Source: Methanoregula sp. UBA471 | GTDB lineage: Archaea > Halobacteriota > Methanomicrobia > Methanomicrobiales > Methanospirillaceae | Direction of reading: 5' to 3' | Assembly: GCA_002495065.1 (NCBI GenBank) | Contig: DADT01000008.1 | Span: 1 to 46,168 of the forward strand | Length of the DNA stretch: 46,168 bases | Shown here: positions 1-6,989 of the stretch, piece by piece | Layout: each line of letters starts with the position of its first letter | Position numbering within the stretch: the first letter of the stretch is position 1 | The notes under the pieces: generated by a model | Database searches by the model: none | What the model saw: the letters and a program-made list of their open reading frames with translations, nothing else | What the model was told of the DNA's origin: nothing | Made by a program: the position numbers and the translations under genes

Positions 1-843
1 CTCATTCCCTTTGCTGTCATCGGGGCAGTTATAGTGGATGCAGATATATTCTTCCGCATAATTTCTGACAGGGTTCCCGAACTCTATATTTTCACCCACG
101 GAGGGTTCGCACACAGCATCCCGGGTGCTGTTGTCATATCGGGGCTTGGAACCTCCGGGATCATGCTGGCAGTTCTTGCAGGAGCAGTCCCGGTCTGGGT
201 TCTTTCAATTCCCCTCCCCCTGGCATTTTTTGCGATCCTTGCCGGCGCCGGTATTCACCTGGGTATCGATGCACTCGCGTATCCGGGTATTCCAATGCTG
301 TATCCATTATCAGACAGCAAGGTCACGTTCGGCATACTTCCGGGTCCGAGTATTTTTCTCTTCATTACCACCAGCGCTATTCTTGTCGCACGAGCTCTTG
401 GACAGGTGAATACCCCCGGGGCCCTTTCTTTTGCATCCGCAGTTTTTATCTTGTTTCTGGTGTTCCGGGCACTGTTATTTCTCTTTGCACGTCAGAATCT
501 GCCGGAGGGTAGACGTGTACCCCTGCCCAACCCGCTCCACTGGATCGTCATCGGTGAAAACGAAACCTCGTTTCTGATTACCCGGTATTCCCTGTCTCAC
601 GGGATTTTCGGATCTGAAACATTTGAAAAATTTATAAACACGGATCTTTGCGAGGCAGAAAAATTCCAGGTATTACCTGAGGTCCGCCGGTTGAAGTTCC
701 ATTCATACATTACCGTTGCAGAAAAAACACGGTCTGAATTTATATTTTCAGATCCACTTCGGGAAAAGGGCTATTTCCTATATCCGCCCGATTACAAACG
801 CTGGGTGATTCCGGGTGCTCCTGGATGCCGGAACCCTGAATAA
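1..843 (+). CDS. YdjM/DUF457-type membrane-bound metal-dependent hydrolase (5' partial)
   Basis: The frame is open to the first base of the window and already reads a hydrophobic stretch ending in V-D-A-D before the GTG at 34, so the true start lies upstream. Numbering from that GTG, the D2-x-D4 pair, the H22-G-G-F-A-H27-S motif and the H75-L-G-I-D79 ... Y-P-G-I-P-M-L-Y-P block match the metal-ligand signature of the YdjM (PF04307, DUF457) family of integral membrane hydrolases. Several transmembrane segments lie between residues 30 and 165. A soluble tail of about 100 residues follows, longer than in minimal members, and I do not recognise it. The physiological substrate of the family is not established. 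No neighbour on this side helps with function. Confidence 0.75.
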   Translation, partial: LIPFAVIGAVIVDADIFFRIISDRVPELYIFTHGGFAHSIPGAVVISGLGTSGIMLAVLAGAVPVWVLSIPLPLAFFAILAGAGIHLGIDALAYPGIPMLYPLSDSKVTFGILPGPSIFLFITTSAILVARALGQVNTPGALSFASAVFILFLVFRALLFLFARQNLPEGRRVPLPNPLHWIVIGENETSFLITRYSLSHGIFGSETFEKFINTDLCEAEKFQVLPEVRRLKFHSYITVAEKTRSEFIFSDPLREKGYFLYPPDYKRWVIPGAPGCRNPE

Positions 844-1302
844 AATCCCGGTGGCACCGTTTTTATACGTATTTTCCATCGTGGATTTCAAAGAACTGGA
901 ATGCATGCACCTGACCCGGAAAAATATGTTCACCGGGTATGTGGGTCGGAAGTCAGAACAGTTTTCACGTTAGCAAAGTTACCGGCAAAAAAGGGCTTAT
1001 CGTAATTTCAGTTATTAAGGGAATTGACATCAGGTTGAGGGTGACGTGTGTATGAAAATTGACTGCGAACATTTGCATGCCCGCCGCACTCCCTGCAGTG
1101 TAATGTTCGATCTCAACTATCCGCATTCTGGCCAGCTGCTTCCCGCATCGAATCAGTTATACAGGAATACGAAAAACAGCGGGAACCAGATCGAAAGTCC
1201 CTGGTGACCCCGGGCAACTTTCGATGGAGTCATGCATCCCCGGATCTGCATCAGAGTATATCCAGCGAAAGTATATTGCCCGTTTGAGCAATCCGATAGA
1301 TC
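844..1302. other. 459-base gap without a convincing gene
   Basis: A TATA-like TTTTTATAC lies near 868-876, but only very short reading frames follow it. An ORF of 51 codons starts at 1051 (M-K-I-D-C-E-H), and another frame reads an acidic, helical-looking stretch (I-E-S-V-I-Q-E-Y-E-K-Q) around 1147-1180. Together they could be remnants of a decayed short gene. Neither has a good Shine-Dalgarno site, and I recognise neither. Two GTATAT-like elements at about 1256 and 1271 could serve as the promoter of the next gene. Confidence 0.35.
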
Positions 1303-1758
1303 ATGACGGACTCTTTAACTGTACTGGTAGTAAAAGACCAGGTCCTTGATGTGGTGAACAAATTGTTTATCAGTACCGATAGAAGAGACTGGCCGGCGGT
1401 GATCGGGTGTTTTGCCGATACCGTCCTCTTCGATATGACGTCCATGACTGGTGGAGAGCCGCAGACAACAACCCCCCTGCAGATTGTGGACGGGTGGTCC
1501 CAAGGTCTCAGGGACCTCGTGGCGATCCATCACCAGGTGGGAAATTTCCTGGTGACCAGCCGGGATGACGAAGCAGAAGTCTTTTGTTACGGTATAGCAC
1601 TGCACTACCTTCCTACCCGATCCGGCCGGAATACAAAAAGGTTTGTCGGGAGCTATGATCTTCACTTAAAAAAGCAAAAAGAGTTCTGGCACATTGACAG
1701 ATTCAGGTTCAACCTGAAATTTATCGATGGAAATATGAATCCTGAATGGGAGACATAA
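1303..1758 (+). CDS. SnoaL/NTF2-like domain protein
   Basis: The protein has 151 residues. The order of elements fits the NTF2-like/SnoaL fold: an N-terminal helix (V-V-N-K-L-F-I-S-T-D-R-R-D-W), a 'F-A-D-T-V-L-F-D-M-T-S' strand, a central helix (V-D-G-W-S-Q-G-L-R-D-L), then antiparallel strands ending in W-H-I-D-R-F-R-F-N-L. In this superfamily, members without further domains are often ligand-binding or polyketide-cyclase-like proteins of unknown substrate. The ATG at 1303 has only a weak ribosome site. The methyltransferase gene starts 58 bases downstream on the same strand and may be co-transcribed. The family call is fairly safe; the function is unknown. Confidence 0.7.
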   Translation: MTDSLTVLVVKDQVLDVVNKLFISTDRRDWPAVIGCFADTVLFDMTSMTGGEPQTTTPLQIVDGWSQGLRDLVAIHHQVGNFLVTSRDDEAEVFCYGIALHYLPTRSGRNTKRFVGSYDLHLKKQKEFWHIDRFRFNLKFIDGNMNPEWET

Positions 1759-1816
1759 CCCGGTAGAAAATGACACAGACCACGATACTCGGGATCAACA
1801 CAGCGCGTGAAAACAC

Positions 1817-2653
1817 ATGACAGAAAGATCGTATGTCCACGGCTATTCGGGCCGCGAGTCGGAACGGCTTTCTGACCAGGCGCAGACGCTCACCACGCTT
1901 CTCCATGACGACACGCGCTATCCTTCAGGGTCGTACGTGCTGGAGGCCGGCTGCGGGATCGGAGCCCAGACGATCATTCTAGCCAAAAACAGCCCCGGGG
2001 CGTATATCACATCGGTGGATATTTCGGCTGACTCGCTCAGGCGGGCAGACGATATGGTTCGAAAGGAAAGGCTGACGAATGTTACCTTCTGCCGGGCGGA
2101 TATTTTTCATCTCCCGTTTTTGCCCGACACCTTTGATCATATCTTTGTCTGTTTTGTCCTTGAGCATCTGGCGGACCCGCAACGTGCGCTGGAACAACTC
2201 CGCCCGTTCCTGAAAAAAGGCGGGACAATCACGGTCATAGAGGGCGATCACGGCTCGGCGTTTTTCTATCCCGAAAGCCAGTACGCCCAAAAAACTATCG
2301 ATTGTCTTGTACACCTCCAGCGGATGATGGGAGGAAATGCCCTTATCGGAAGGCAGCTCTACCCGCTGGTGAGTGCTGCGGGATTCTGCAATGTTCAGGT
2401 TTCTCCCCGCATGGTGTATGTCGATGCATCCCGCCCCGTACTTGTTGAGGGGTTTACCCGGCTGACATTCACTGCCATGGTAGAAGGCGTTAAAGATTCC
2501 GCAATCGAACAGGGAATGATCGGGCAGGAGGATTGGGATCGCGGAATACAGGATCTTTACCGAACGTGCAGGCCGGACGGTGTTTTTTGTTATACCTTCT
2601 TCAAGGCCACGGGAAGTAATAATGAGGAAAACATATCGGACAAACAGGAGTGA
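1817..2653 (+). CDS. Class I SAM-dependent methyltransferase
   Basis: The 278-residue protein carries the Rossmann-type SAM-binding core: motif I is V41-L-E-A-G-C-G-I-G-A-Q-T, the acidic end of strand 2 is S-V-D68-I-S, motif II is C-R-A-D-I-F-H-L-P near 92-100, and the post-motif is V-C-F-V-L-E-H-L near 111-118. This is the UbiE/Methyltransf_11 type. The C-terminal 120 residues, probably the substrate-recognition part, are not recognisable, so the methyl acceptor is unknown. The TGA stop sits next to the Shine-Dalgarno sequence of the following flavoprotein gene, one base before its ATG, so the two are almost certainly translationally coupled. Confidence 0.85.
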   Translation: MTERSYVHGYSGRESERLSDQAQTLTTLLHDDTRYPSGSYVLEAGCGIGAQTIILAKNSPGAYITSVDISADSLRRADDMVRKERLTNVTFCRADIFHLPFLPDTFDHIFVCFVLEHLADPQRALEQLRPFLKKGGTITVIEGDHGSAFFYPESQYAQKTIDCLVHLQRMMGGNALIGRQLYPLVSAAGFCNVQVSPRMVYVDASRPVLVEGFTRLTFTAMVEGVKDSAIEQGMIGQEDWDRGIQDLYRTCRPDGVFCYTFFKATGSNNEENISDKQE

Positions 2654-2654
2654 G

Positions 2655-3257
2655 ATGAACGTTTCTGTCATCATTGCCCATCCCCACCCGGGCAGTTTCA
2701 ACCATGCGATTGCAGAGACAGTGATCAGGGCACTCGAAGAGAATTGGCATACCGTCTGCTTCCACGACCTGTATCAGGAGCGCTTCGATCCGGTATTGCC
2801 CTATGATGAAATTTTTCGGAATGCTCTCCTGCCCCCGGTCATCGCGCAACACTGCGCCGAGATTACCCAAGCCGACGGAATTGTTTTTGTGCATCCCGAC
2901 TGGTGGGGGATGCCTCCCGCGATACTGAAAGGCTGGATAGACCGGGTACTCCGGCCCGGAGTTGCCTACCAGTTCCTTGAGAGGGATAATGGTGAAGGAA
3001 TACCAAAAGGGCTCCTTAAGGCAAAAACAGCCCTTGTCTTTAATACTTCAAACACTCCTCAGGAACGGGAGCTTGAAGTGTTTGGTGACCCCCTTGAACG
3101 GCTTTGGAAGGATTGTATCTGCTCATTCTGTGGAATCCCGGTTTGCTCCCGCAGGATGTTTGGGGTTGTTGTCACGAGCACTGCTGAACAGCGCAAGGCA
3201 TGGCTTGACGAAGTACGGGAGCTCGCCCGCTACACATTCCCGGCTGGAATCCGTTAA
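2655..3257 (+). CDS. NAD(P)H-dependent flavin oxidoreductase, quinone-reductase (NQO/MdaB) type
   Basis: I choose the ATG at 2655, preceded by GGAGTGAG, because the flavodoxin-like fold starts immediately (M-N-V-S-V-I-I-A-H-P-H-P-G-S-F-N). The frame extends further upstream, but only into the methyltransferase gene. The 200-residue protein has the family signature H-P-D-W-W-G-M-P-P-A-I-L-K-G-W-I-D-R-V in the middle and a G-x-A-Y-x-F turn after it. Family members are FMN or FAD enzymes that pass two electrons from NAD(P)H to quinones or similar acceptors. Coupling to the preceding methyltransferase suggests a joint task, but the substrate cannot be read from the sequence. Confidence 0.85.
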   Translation: MNVSVIIAHPHPGSFNHAIAETVIRALEENWHTVCFHDLYQERFDPVLPYDEIFRNALLPPVIAQHCAEITQADGIVFVHPDWWGMPPAILKGWIDRVLRPGVAYQFLERDNGEGIPKGLLKAKTALVFNTSNTPQERELEVFGDPLERLWKDCICSFCGIPVCSRRMFGVVVTSTAEQRKAWLDEVRELARYTFPAGIR

Positions 3258-3313
3258 TCCCGTGTCGGAATCTTTTTTTGCAGAGCATCCTCATCTTTTC
3301 AGCAGGTGATCCT

Positions 3314-3747
3314 GTGGATTTTTCCGACTGTATCGGATTTGCTGCACAAAACCCTGTTACCTTTATCGCAACGACTATGGAGACCAGCCCCGGGTCAGGG
3401 CATTTGCCATGTGGTTTGCCGACAGGAGCGGCTTCTATTACCACACCGGAACCCCAGAAAGCGTGTACCGGCAGCTAAAGAATAACCCGAAAGTCGAGCT
3501 CTGTTTCTATGCACCATCAGCCGAGGGTGCCGGCAGAATGATGCGGGTTTCCGGGAAGGTCGAGTTCCTTCAGGACACGTTGCTTGAAGCGCGACTGTTC
3601 AAAGACCGGCCGTGGCTGAACGATCTCATGAAGACTGCCCCTGATGATGCACGGGTGGCGATATTCCGGATAGCCCATGGCGAGGCATACTTCTGGACCA
3701 TGGAAAACAATATGCGGGAGTATGAAGCACCACGCATGAAATTCTGA
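3314..3747 (+). pseudogene. Pyridoxamine 5'-phosphate oxidase-like flavin protein, split by a frameshift
   Basis: Translation should begin at the GTG at 3314, which has a near-perfect ribosome site (AGGTGAT, five bases upstream), giving V-D-F-S-D-C-I-G-F-A and then N-P-V-T-F-I-A-T. The frame fails at about 3377. The continuation G-D-Q-P-R-V-R-A-F-A-M-W-F, typical of PNPOx-family split-barrel proteins, is read from 3379 in the -1 relative frame and runs to a normal C-terminus at 3747. One missing base within about 3371-3379 explains it. There is no obvious slippery heptamer, so a recent inactivating deletion or a sequencing/assembly error is more likely than programmed frameshifting. Intact members bind FMN or F420, but the substrate here is unknown. 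The gene starts 56 bases after the quinone-reductase-like gene. Confidence 0.75.
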
Positions 3748-4285
3748 TTTTTTCGGATCTGCCGAAACTAATATTTCAACAAATTGCGAATTACCTCTTA
3801 TCGGAGGGGAAAGTGCCTGTCCCCCCGGACTGTCCCTGCGCTTTGTGATGGTGTTGTATTACCTCCTCAGGAATTATCGCTACAGAGGGATGCCGCAGCG
3901 GCGGGGGCGGAGGCATTGGGTGCTGAAGCCTCTGCGAGCATGAGAAAAATATTGTGAGGAGTTCTACAAAGTTATTTTTTCAACACTTTCGCACCGTCCG
4001 ACCGATCTGTTTTTCCCGTATATCCTTTTAGAATTGGGAAGGAGAACAGCTATGCAGTCTTTACCCCCTTCAGGTATTGAACCGGAACCGGCCCTGCAGT
4101 CCGTCATCCGGAGAAAGTCCGGTGATCATGAAGGTCAGAATATGGCGGACAATAACCGGTGCGGGATCGTGGATACCTTTTCGCCACACATCAGCGCGAT
4201 CTGCGTGACTAACCGGCGTCATGCATCTTATAAACGCTCCTGCCGTTTTAAATGAGTAAATGATTAATTATTCCGGAGATATTTC
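3748..4285. other. 538-base gap with one doubtful small ORF
   Basis: A T-run right after the PNPOx stop (3748-3753) may end transcription. A weak stem (GAGGC/GCCTC) lies near 3909-3931 in an extremely G-rich patch. The only ORF with start signals is at 4052 and is listed separately. Just before the SemiSWEET gene a TATA-like CTTATAAAC lies at 4227-4235, well placed for that gene. Confidence 0.4.
4052..4255 (+). CDS. Doubtful 67-residue hypothetical protein
   Basis: The ATG at 4052 has a good ribosome site (GGGAAGGAG at 4036-4044, seven bases away) and a TATA-like GTATATCC about 30 bases upstream, which is the only reason to list it. The product is polar and basic, without membrane segments or a recognisable domain, and its composition looks like translated non-coding DNA. 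It may be spurious. Confidence 0.2.
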   Translation: MQSLPPSGIEPEPALQSVIRRKSGDHEGQNMADNNRCGIVDTFSPHISAICVTNRRHASYKRSCRFK

Positions 4286-4540
4286 ATGGACACCATCATT
4301 CTCACCGGTTACATCGCAGGGACGCTCACAACCATCTCATTTGTCCCGCAGGTTCTCCGTACCTGGAAACTCAGGGAAACCAAGGACTTCTCGCTTGCAA
4401 TGCTCCTGCTCTTTGCTGCCGGGATGCTCCTGTGGACAGCGTACGGGATCTGGATCAATTCGTATCCTATCATAGCTGCAAATGTCATTACTTTTGGCCT
4501 TGTCCTGTTCCTTCTCGGGATGAAGATCAGGTACCGGTAA
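4286..4540 (+). CDS. SemiSWEET-family small-solute transporter (PQ-loop)
   Basis: The 84-residue protein has three transmembrane helices and the hallmark P-Q motif in helix 1 (T-T-I-S-F-V-P-Q-V-L-R-T-W), followed by the K-x-T-K-D-F-S-L turn and an N-containing third helix (I-I-A-A-N-V-I-T-F-G). This is the size and layout of SemiSWEETs, which dimerise to form an alternating-access pore for sugars or similar small solutes in the cytoplasmic membrane. The ATG at 4286 follows CCGGAGATATTTC. The gene stands alone between a long gap and a convergent RDD gene. The family call is confident, the substrate open. Confidence 0.85.
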   Translation: MDTIILTGYIAGTLTTISFVPQVLRTWKLRETKDFSLAMLLLFAAGMLLWTAYGIWINSYPIIAANVITFGLVLFLLGMKIRYR

Positions 4541-4601
4541 TTTTTCTCCGGGCATTTCATCCGGCATATTTATGGGCCGGGAATTTGCAAAAAAAGGTTT
4601 T

Positions 4602-5210
4602 TTATTCCTGGAGGAGCACAAGGCACCCGGCAATCCTGTCGTGGAGCCCCTGGCGGTTCCTGGTAAGCCCGATCATGAGGAATCCAAGGAAGATAATCAA
4701 TGCAGAGATAATTTTTGCAAAATGGCGAAGGGTAACGCGTGCGAAAGAGGGTTTGTTTCCCTCGAGGTCGGTCACAACGATCCGCATCAACAGTTTGCCC
4801 GGAGTTGCCTGGCTCCGCGAAGACTCAAAACCGGCAAAGTAGAGCCACGGAATGATGATTAAAAGAACGCCATAAGAGGCGACGATCGACCCAAAGAAGG
4901 CCATAGTAGTCCCTTCAGGAGTCAGCGAACTAATGGGTGCATGCTGGACCAGGTAGAAATAGAGATTCTGGATGCCGCGGGTCAGACCAAGAACGAATGC
5001 CGCTACCAGATCAAACAGCAGAATGAGGATGAAATCAACAACAAATGCTATCAGACGTCTTCCAAGGCCTGCATATACCCCGATATCAGGGCACTCCTCC
5101 TCTTCAGGAGTGGCGATGGGTGTTTCCGGGACTGATACAATATCTTCCCCACACCACTGACAGAATTTTCCTAAAGCATCAGTTTCTTTTCCACATTTTG
5201 GACAGATCAT
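4602..5210 (-). CDS. RDD-family membrane protein with N-terminal zinc ribbon
   Basis: The protein has 202 residues. A zinc-ribbon (M-I-C-P-K-C-G-K ... F-C-Q-W-C-G) opens the chain. After an acidic linker comes an RDD domain: the R-R-L-I-A-F-V-V-D-F motif in helix 1, a long second helix, and T-P-G-K-L-L-M-R-I before the third. I place the start at 5210 rather than the longer frame's 5285 because a strong TATA box (GGTATAAATG, minus strand, about 5286-5296) lies directly against the upstream ATG, so the transcript should begin inside the extension, and an AGGAG site precedes 5210. RDD proteins are membrane proteins of mostly unknown role; some are proposed ion transporters. Confidence 0.82.
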   Translation of the reverse strand: MICPKCGKETDALGKFCQWCGEDIVSVPETPIATPEEEECPDIGVYAGLGRRLIAFVVDFILILLFDLVAAFVLGLTRGIQNLYFYLVQHAPISSLTPEGTTMAFFGSIVASYGVLLIIIPWLYFAGFESSRSQATPGKLLMRIVVTDLEGNKPSFARVTLRHFAKIISALIIFLGFLMIGLTRNRQGLHDRIAGCLVLLQE

Positions 5211-5283
5211 TTCCCTTTTACTCCTGATATGTAAAGTTAATCCGGGTGTCCTTTTTAATTTAACTGTTCTTTCCTGCCATTTC

Positions 5284-5297
5284 ATGCATTTATACCG
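5284..5297 (-). promoter_or_regulatory. TATA box of the RDD gene
   Basis: Read on the minus strand the site is CGGTATAAATGC. Transcription would start about 25 bases on, near 5265, leaving a leader of about 55 bases with an AGGAG ribosome site ahead of the ATG at 5210. Confidence 0.5.
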
Positions 5298-5402
5298 CCC
5301 GGAACTGTATACAAACGAAAAAATCCTGTTTATTTGGGCAAAAAACTATCCACGCGATTCCAGAACGCAATTCAGAAATACAAAAAAAATTAAAGACTAT
5401 TC

Positions 5403-5885
5403 ATGAAAATCACCCCGATTTTGTTAGCCATGGCCGTTCTTGCAGTCTGTGCGCTCTCTGCCGGTTGCACCAGCCCCACCCAGGTGGAAATCAAGCCCAC
5501 GGAAACGACCGTGGTTACCACGCAGCCGCCAGCACCTTCCACAGCCACGGTCACCGTAGTATCCACTCCCCTTGCGGTAGAAACCCTTCCTGCCGAACAG
5601 GATGTCGATATCGTAGTCTACAAACAGCGTCCTGATGCCACTATTCATCTTGTCTACAATGGCGGGATGGGGGAGATCTTTGTCCAGAATGTCATGATGA
5701 GGGTTACTGGTTCTGACGGGCAGGTCAATGAACGGTATTTAAATGACGGGACGAGAAAACCACGTCGTGGGGATGAGCTGGTGATGGACGGAACCCGGGG
5801 AACCGACAGGGTGGCAGTCTTTCTCACCAGCGCAGGAAAAACCTACAAGACTTATGACGAGCCACTGGCAAATCCCTACTATTAG
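5403..5885 (+). CDS. Secreted lipoprotein with Thr/Pro-rich linker, function unknown
   Basis: The 160-residue protein begins with a short signal peptide and a lipobox (L-S-A-G-C22), followed by a Thr/Pro/Val-rich linker to about residue 60 and a compact beta-rich domain (D-V-D-I-V-V-Y-K-Q-R-P-D-A-T-I-H) to the end. This design is typical of lipid-anchored surface proteins of Methanomicrobiales. I recognise no family for the C-terminal domain. The ATG at 5403 has no clear Shine-Dalgarno site, so a leaderless or near-leaderless mRNA is possible. The T8 run at 5894 probably ends the transcript before the convergent ABC operon. Confidence 0.75.
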   Translation: MKITPILLAMAVLAVCALSAGCTSPTQVEIKPTETTVVTTQPPAPSTATVTVVSTPLAVETLPAEQDVDIVVYKQRPDATIHLVYNGGMGEIFVQNVMMRVTGSDGQVNERYLNDGTRKPRRGDELVMDGTRGTDRVAVFLTSAGKTYKTYDEPLANPYY

Positions 5886-5893
5886 ATATCAAC

Positions 5894-5901
5894 TTTTTTT
5901 T
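5894..5901 (+). terminator. Oligo-T transcription terminator
   Basis: A run of eight T begins nine bases after the lipoprotein stop codon, in the short gap between two convergent genes. Oligo-T tracts are sufficient for archaeal termination; no strong hairpin precedes it. Confidence 0.5.
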
Positions 5902-5909
5902 CCTCGGAT

Positions 5910-6989
5910 TCAGCTGCCTGAATGATTTTTTGCGACCTGTTCCGCGTACTTTTGCGTGATATAACAAAGGATGGCTACGATTGCCAGAACGACAGCGAGT
6001 ACAAGCCATTGCTCCAATCCTGCGGTCCCTACCGCAAGTCTTGTCAACAGGTTGAGCGGATTTGACGGCACTGCAAGAACCAGAAGAATGACTACCACAA
6101 GCCCTGTCGAGAAGATGAACTGTGCTGCCGTCCGTTCGCGGTAGTGGAGGGCAACGAGGGTACCAATAAGGATAAGGATGAGCGACGTGACAGAAACCTG
6201 GAGCAGGATTTGTACCGGGTTCTGGATAGCGATACCGTTGATCGCAAGGAGGATCAGCCATGTGGCTGCCTGGATCGGCACAAGCACCTCACAGGCAAGG
6301 ACTTTCCCCCAGATCATCTCAGGGAACGTGACAGGCGTAGAGATGAGCGTCTCAAGCGTTTCGTGCTGGTACTCTTCAGTGATTAAGTCTATCACGAGCG
6401 CCGAAGCAATAATCGCCGGCATGAACACAAGGAGCGGGATGAGAAGACCGTACACAAACTCATAGAAATCTCCGCCTCCTGTTGATGCCGGGATCTGGAG
6501 TGGCAAAGGATGTACGTCCAGCCTCTCTTCCCGTATCTGCCTGAGGTTCTGCTCGTATTTCAGGAAAATGTCCTTGAGCTTGACATCGACAATCGCGCTC
6601 TGGAGATCATTTTGCACCGTATACAGGGTTATTTTGATGGGATCCACCGCGTCCGGAGGCGTATCGGGTACGTAAATAACGGCAGCCAGTTTGCGCTGGC
6701 CGAGGGCAGCAACCGCAGTCGACAGATCCATCTGGTAGACGCGGAAGTCCGGGCTTTTCTCGAGATAGGTGAGCAATTCCGACTCATTTCCGGCATAGGC
6801 GACGCTGTACCGGTAACGTGAATATTTCGAGAGCGATGAGGGATCGTACATCGACGTCAGCCCAACCATCAGGAAGGATGAAAACAGGGCGATAAAGAGC
6901 TGCAGCAGGACGGCAAGGAGGATCGTCTTTTCATTAAAGAGCCCCCTGAACTCCTTTTTTGCAATGATGGAAAGATGTCTGCCCTTCAT
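5910..6989 (-). CDS. ABC-2 type (NatB-like) export permease
   Basis: The chain has 359 residues from the ATG at 6989; a GTG nine bases earlier is possible. I prefer the ATG because it overlaps the stop of the upstream permease gene as ATGA, which implies coupled translation. One helix near residues 20-45 (T-I-L-L-A-V-L-L-Q-L-F-I-A-L-F) is followed by an extracytoplasmic segment of about 140 residues, then six helices including the signature I-T-E-E-Y-Q-H-E-T-L-E-T-L-I-S-T-P. This is the NatB/YhaP layout of ABC-2 exporters. Its partner permease lies upstream in the same operon, and the ATPase is encoded divergently at 9065. The exported substrate is unknown. Confidence 0.85.
   Translation of the reverse strand: MKGRHLSIIAKKEFRGLFNEKTILLAVLLQLFIALFSSFLMVGLTSMYDPSSLSKYSRYRYSVAYAGNESELLTYLEKSPDFRVYQMDLSTAVAALGQRKLAAVIYVPDTPPDAVDPIKITLYTVQNDLQSAIVDVKLKDIFLKYEQNLRQIREERLDVHPLPLQIPASTGGGDFYEFVYGLLIPLLVFMPAIIASALVIDLITEEYQHETLETLISTPVTFPEMIWGKVLACEVLVPIQAATWLILLAINGIAIQNPVQILLQVSVTSLILILIGTLVALHYRERTAAQFIFSTGLVVVILLVLAVPSNPLNLLTRLAVGTAGLEQWLVLAVVLAIVAILCYITQKYAEQVAKNHSGS

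Noticed and set aside
1979..2701. 240-codon minus-strand frame opposite the methyltransferase
   Set aside because: The plus strand carries complete SAM-binding motifs and coupled downstream translation; the minus frame has none.
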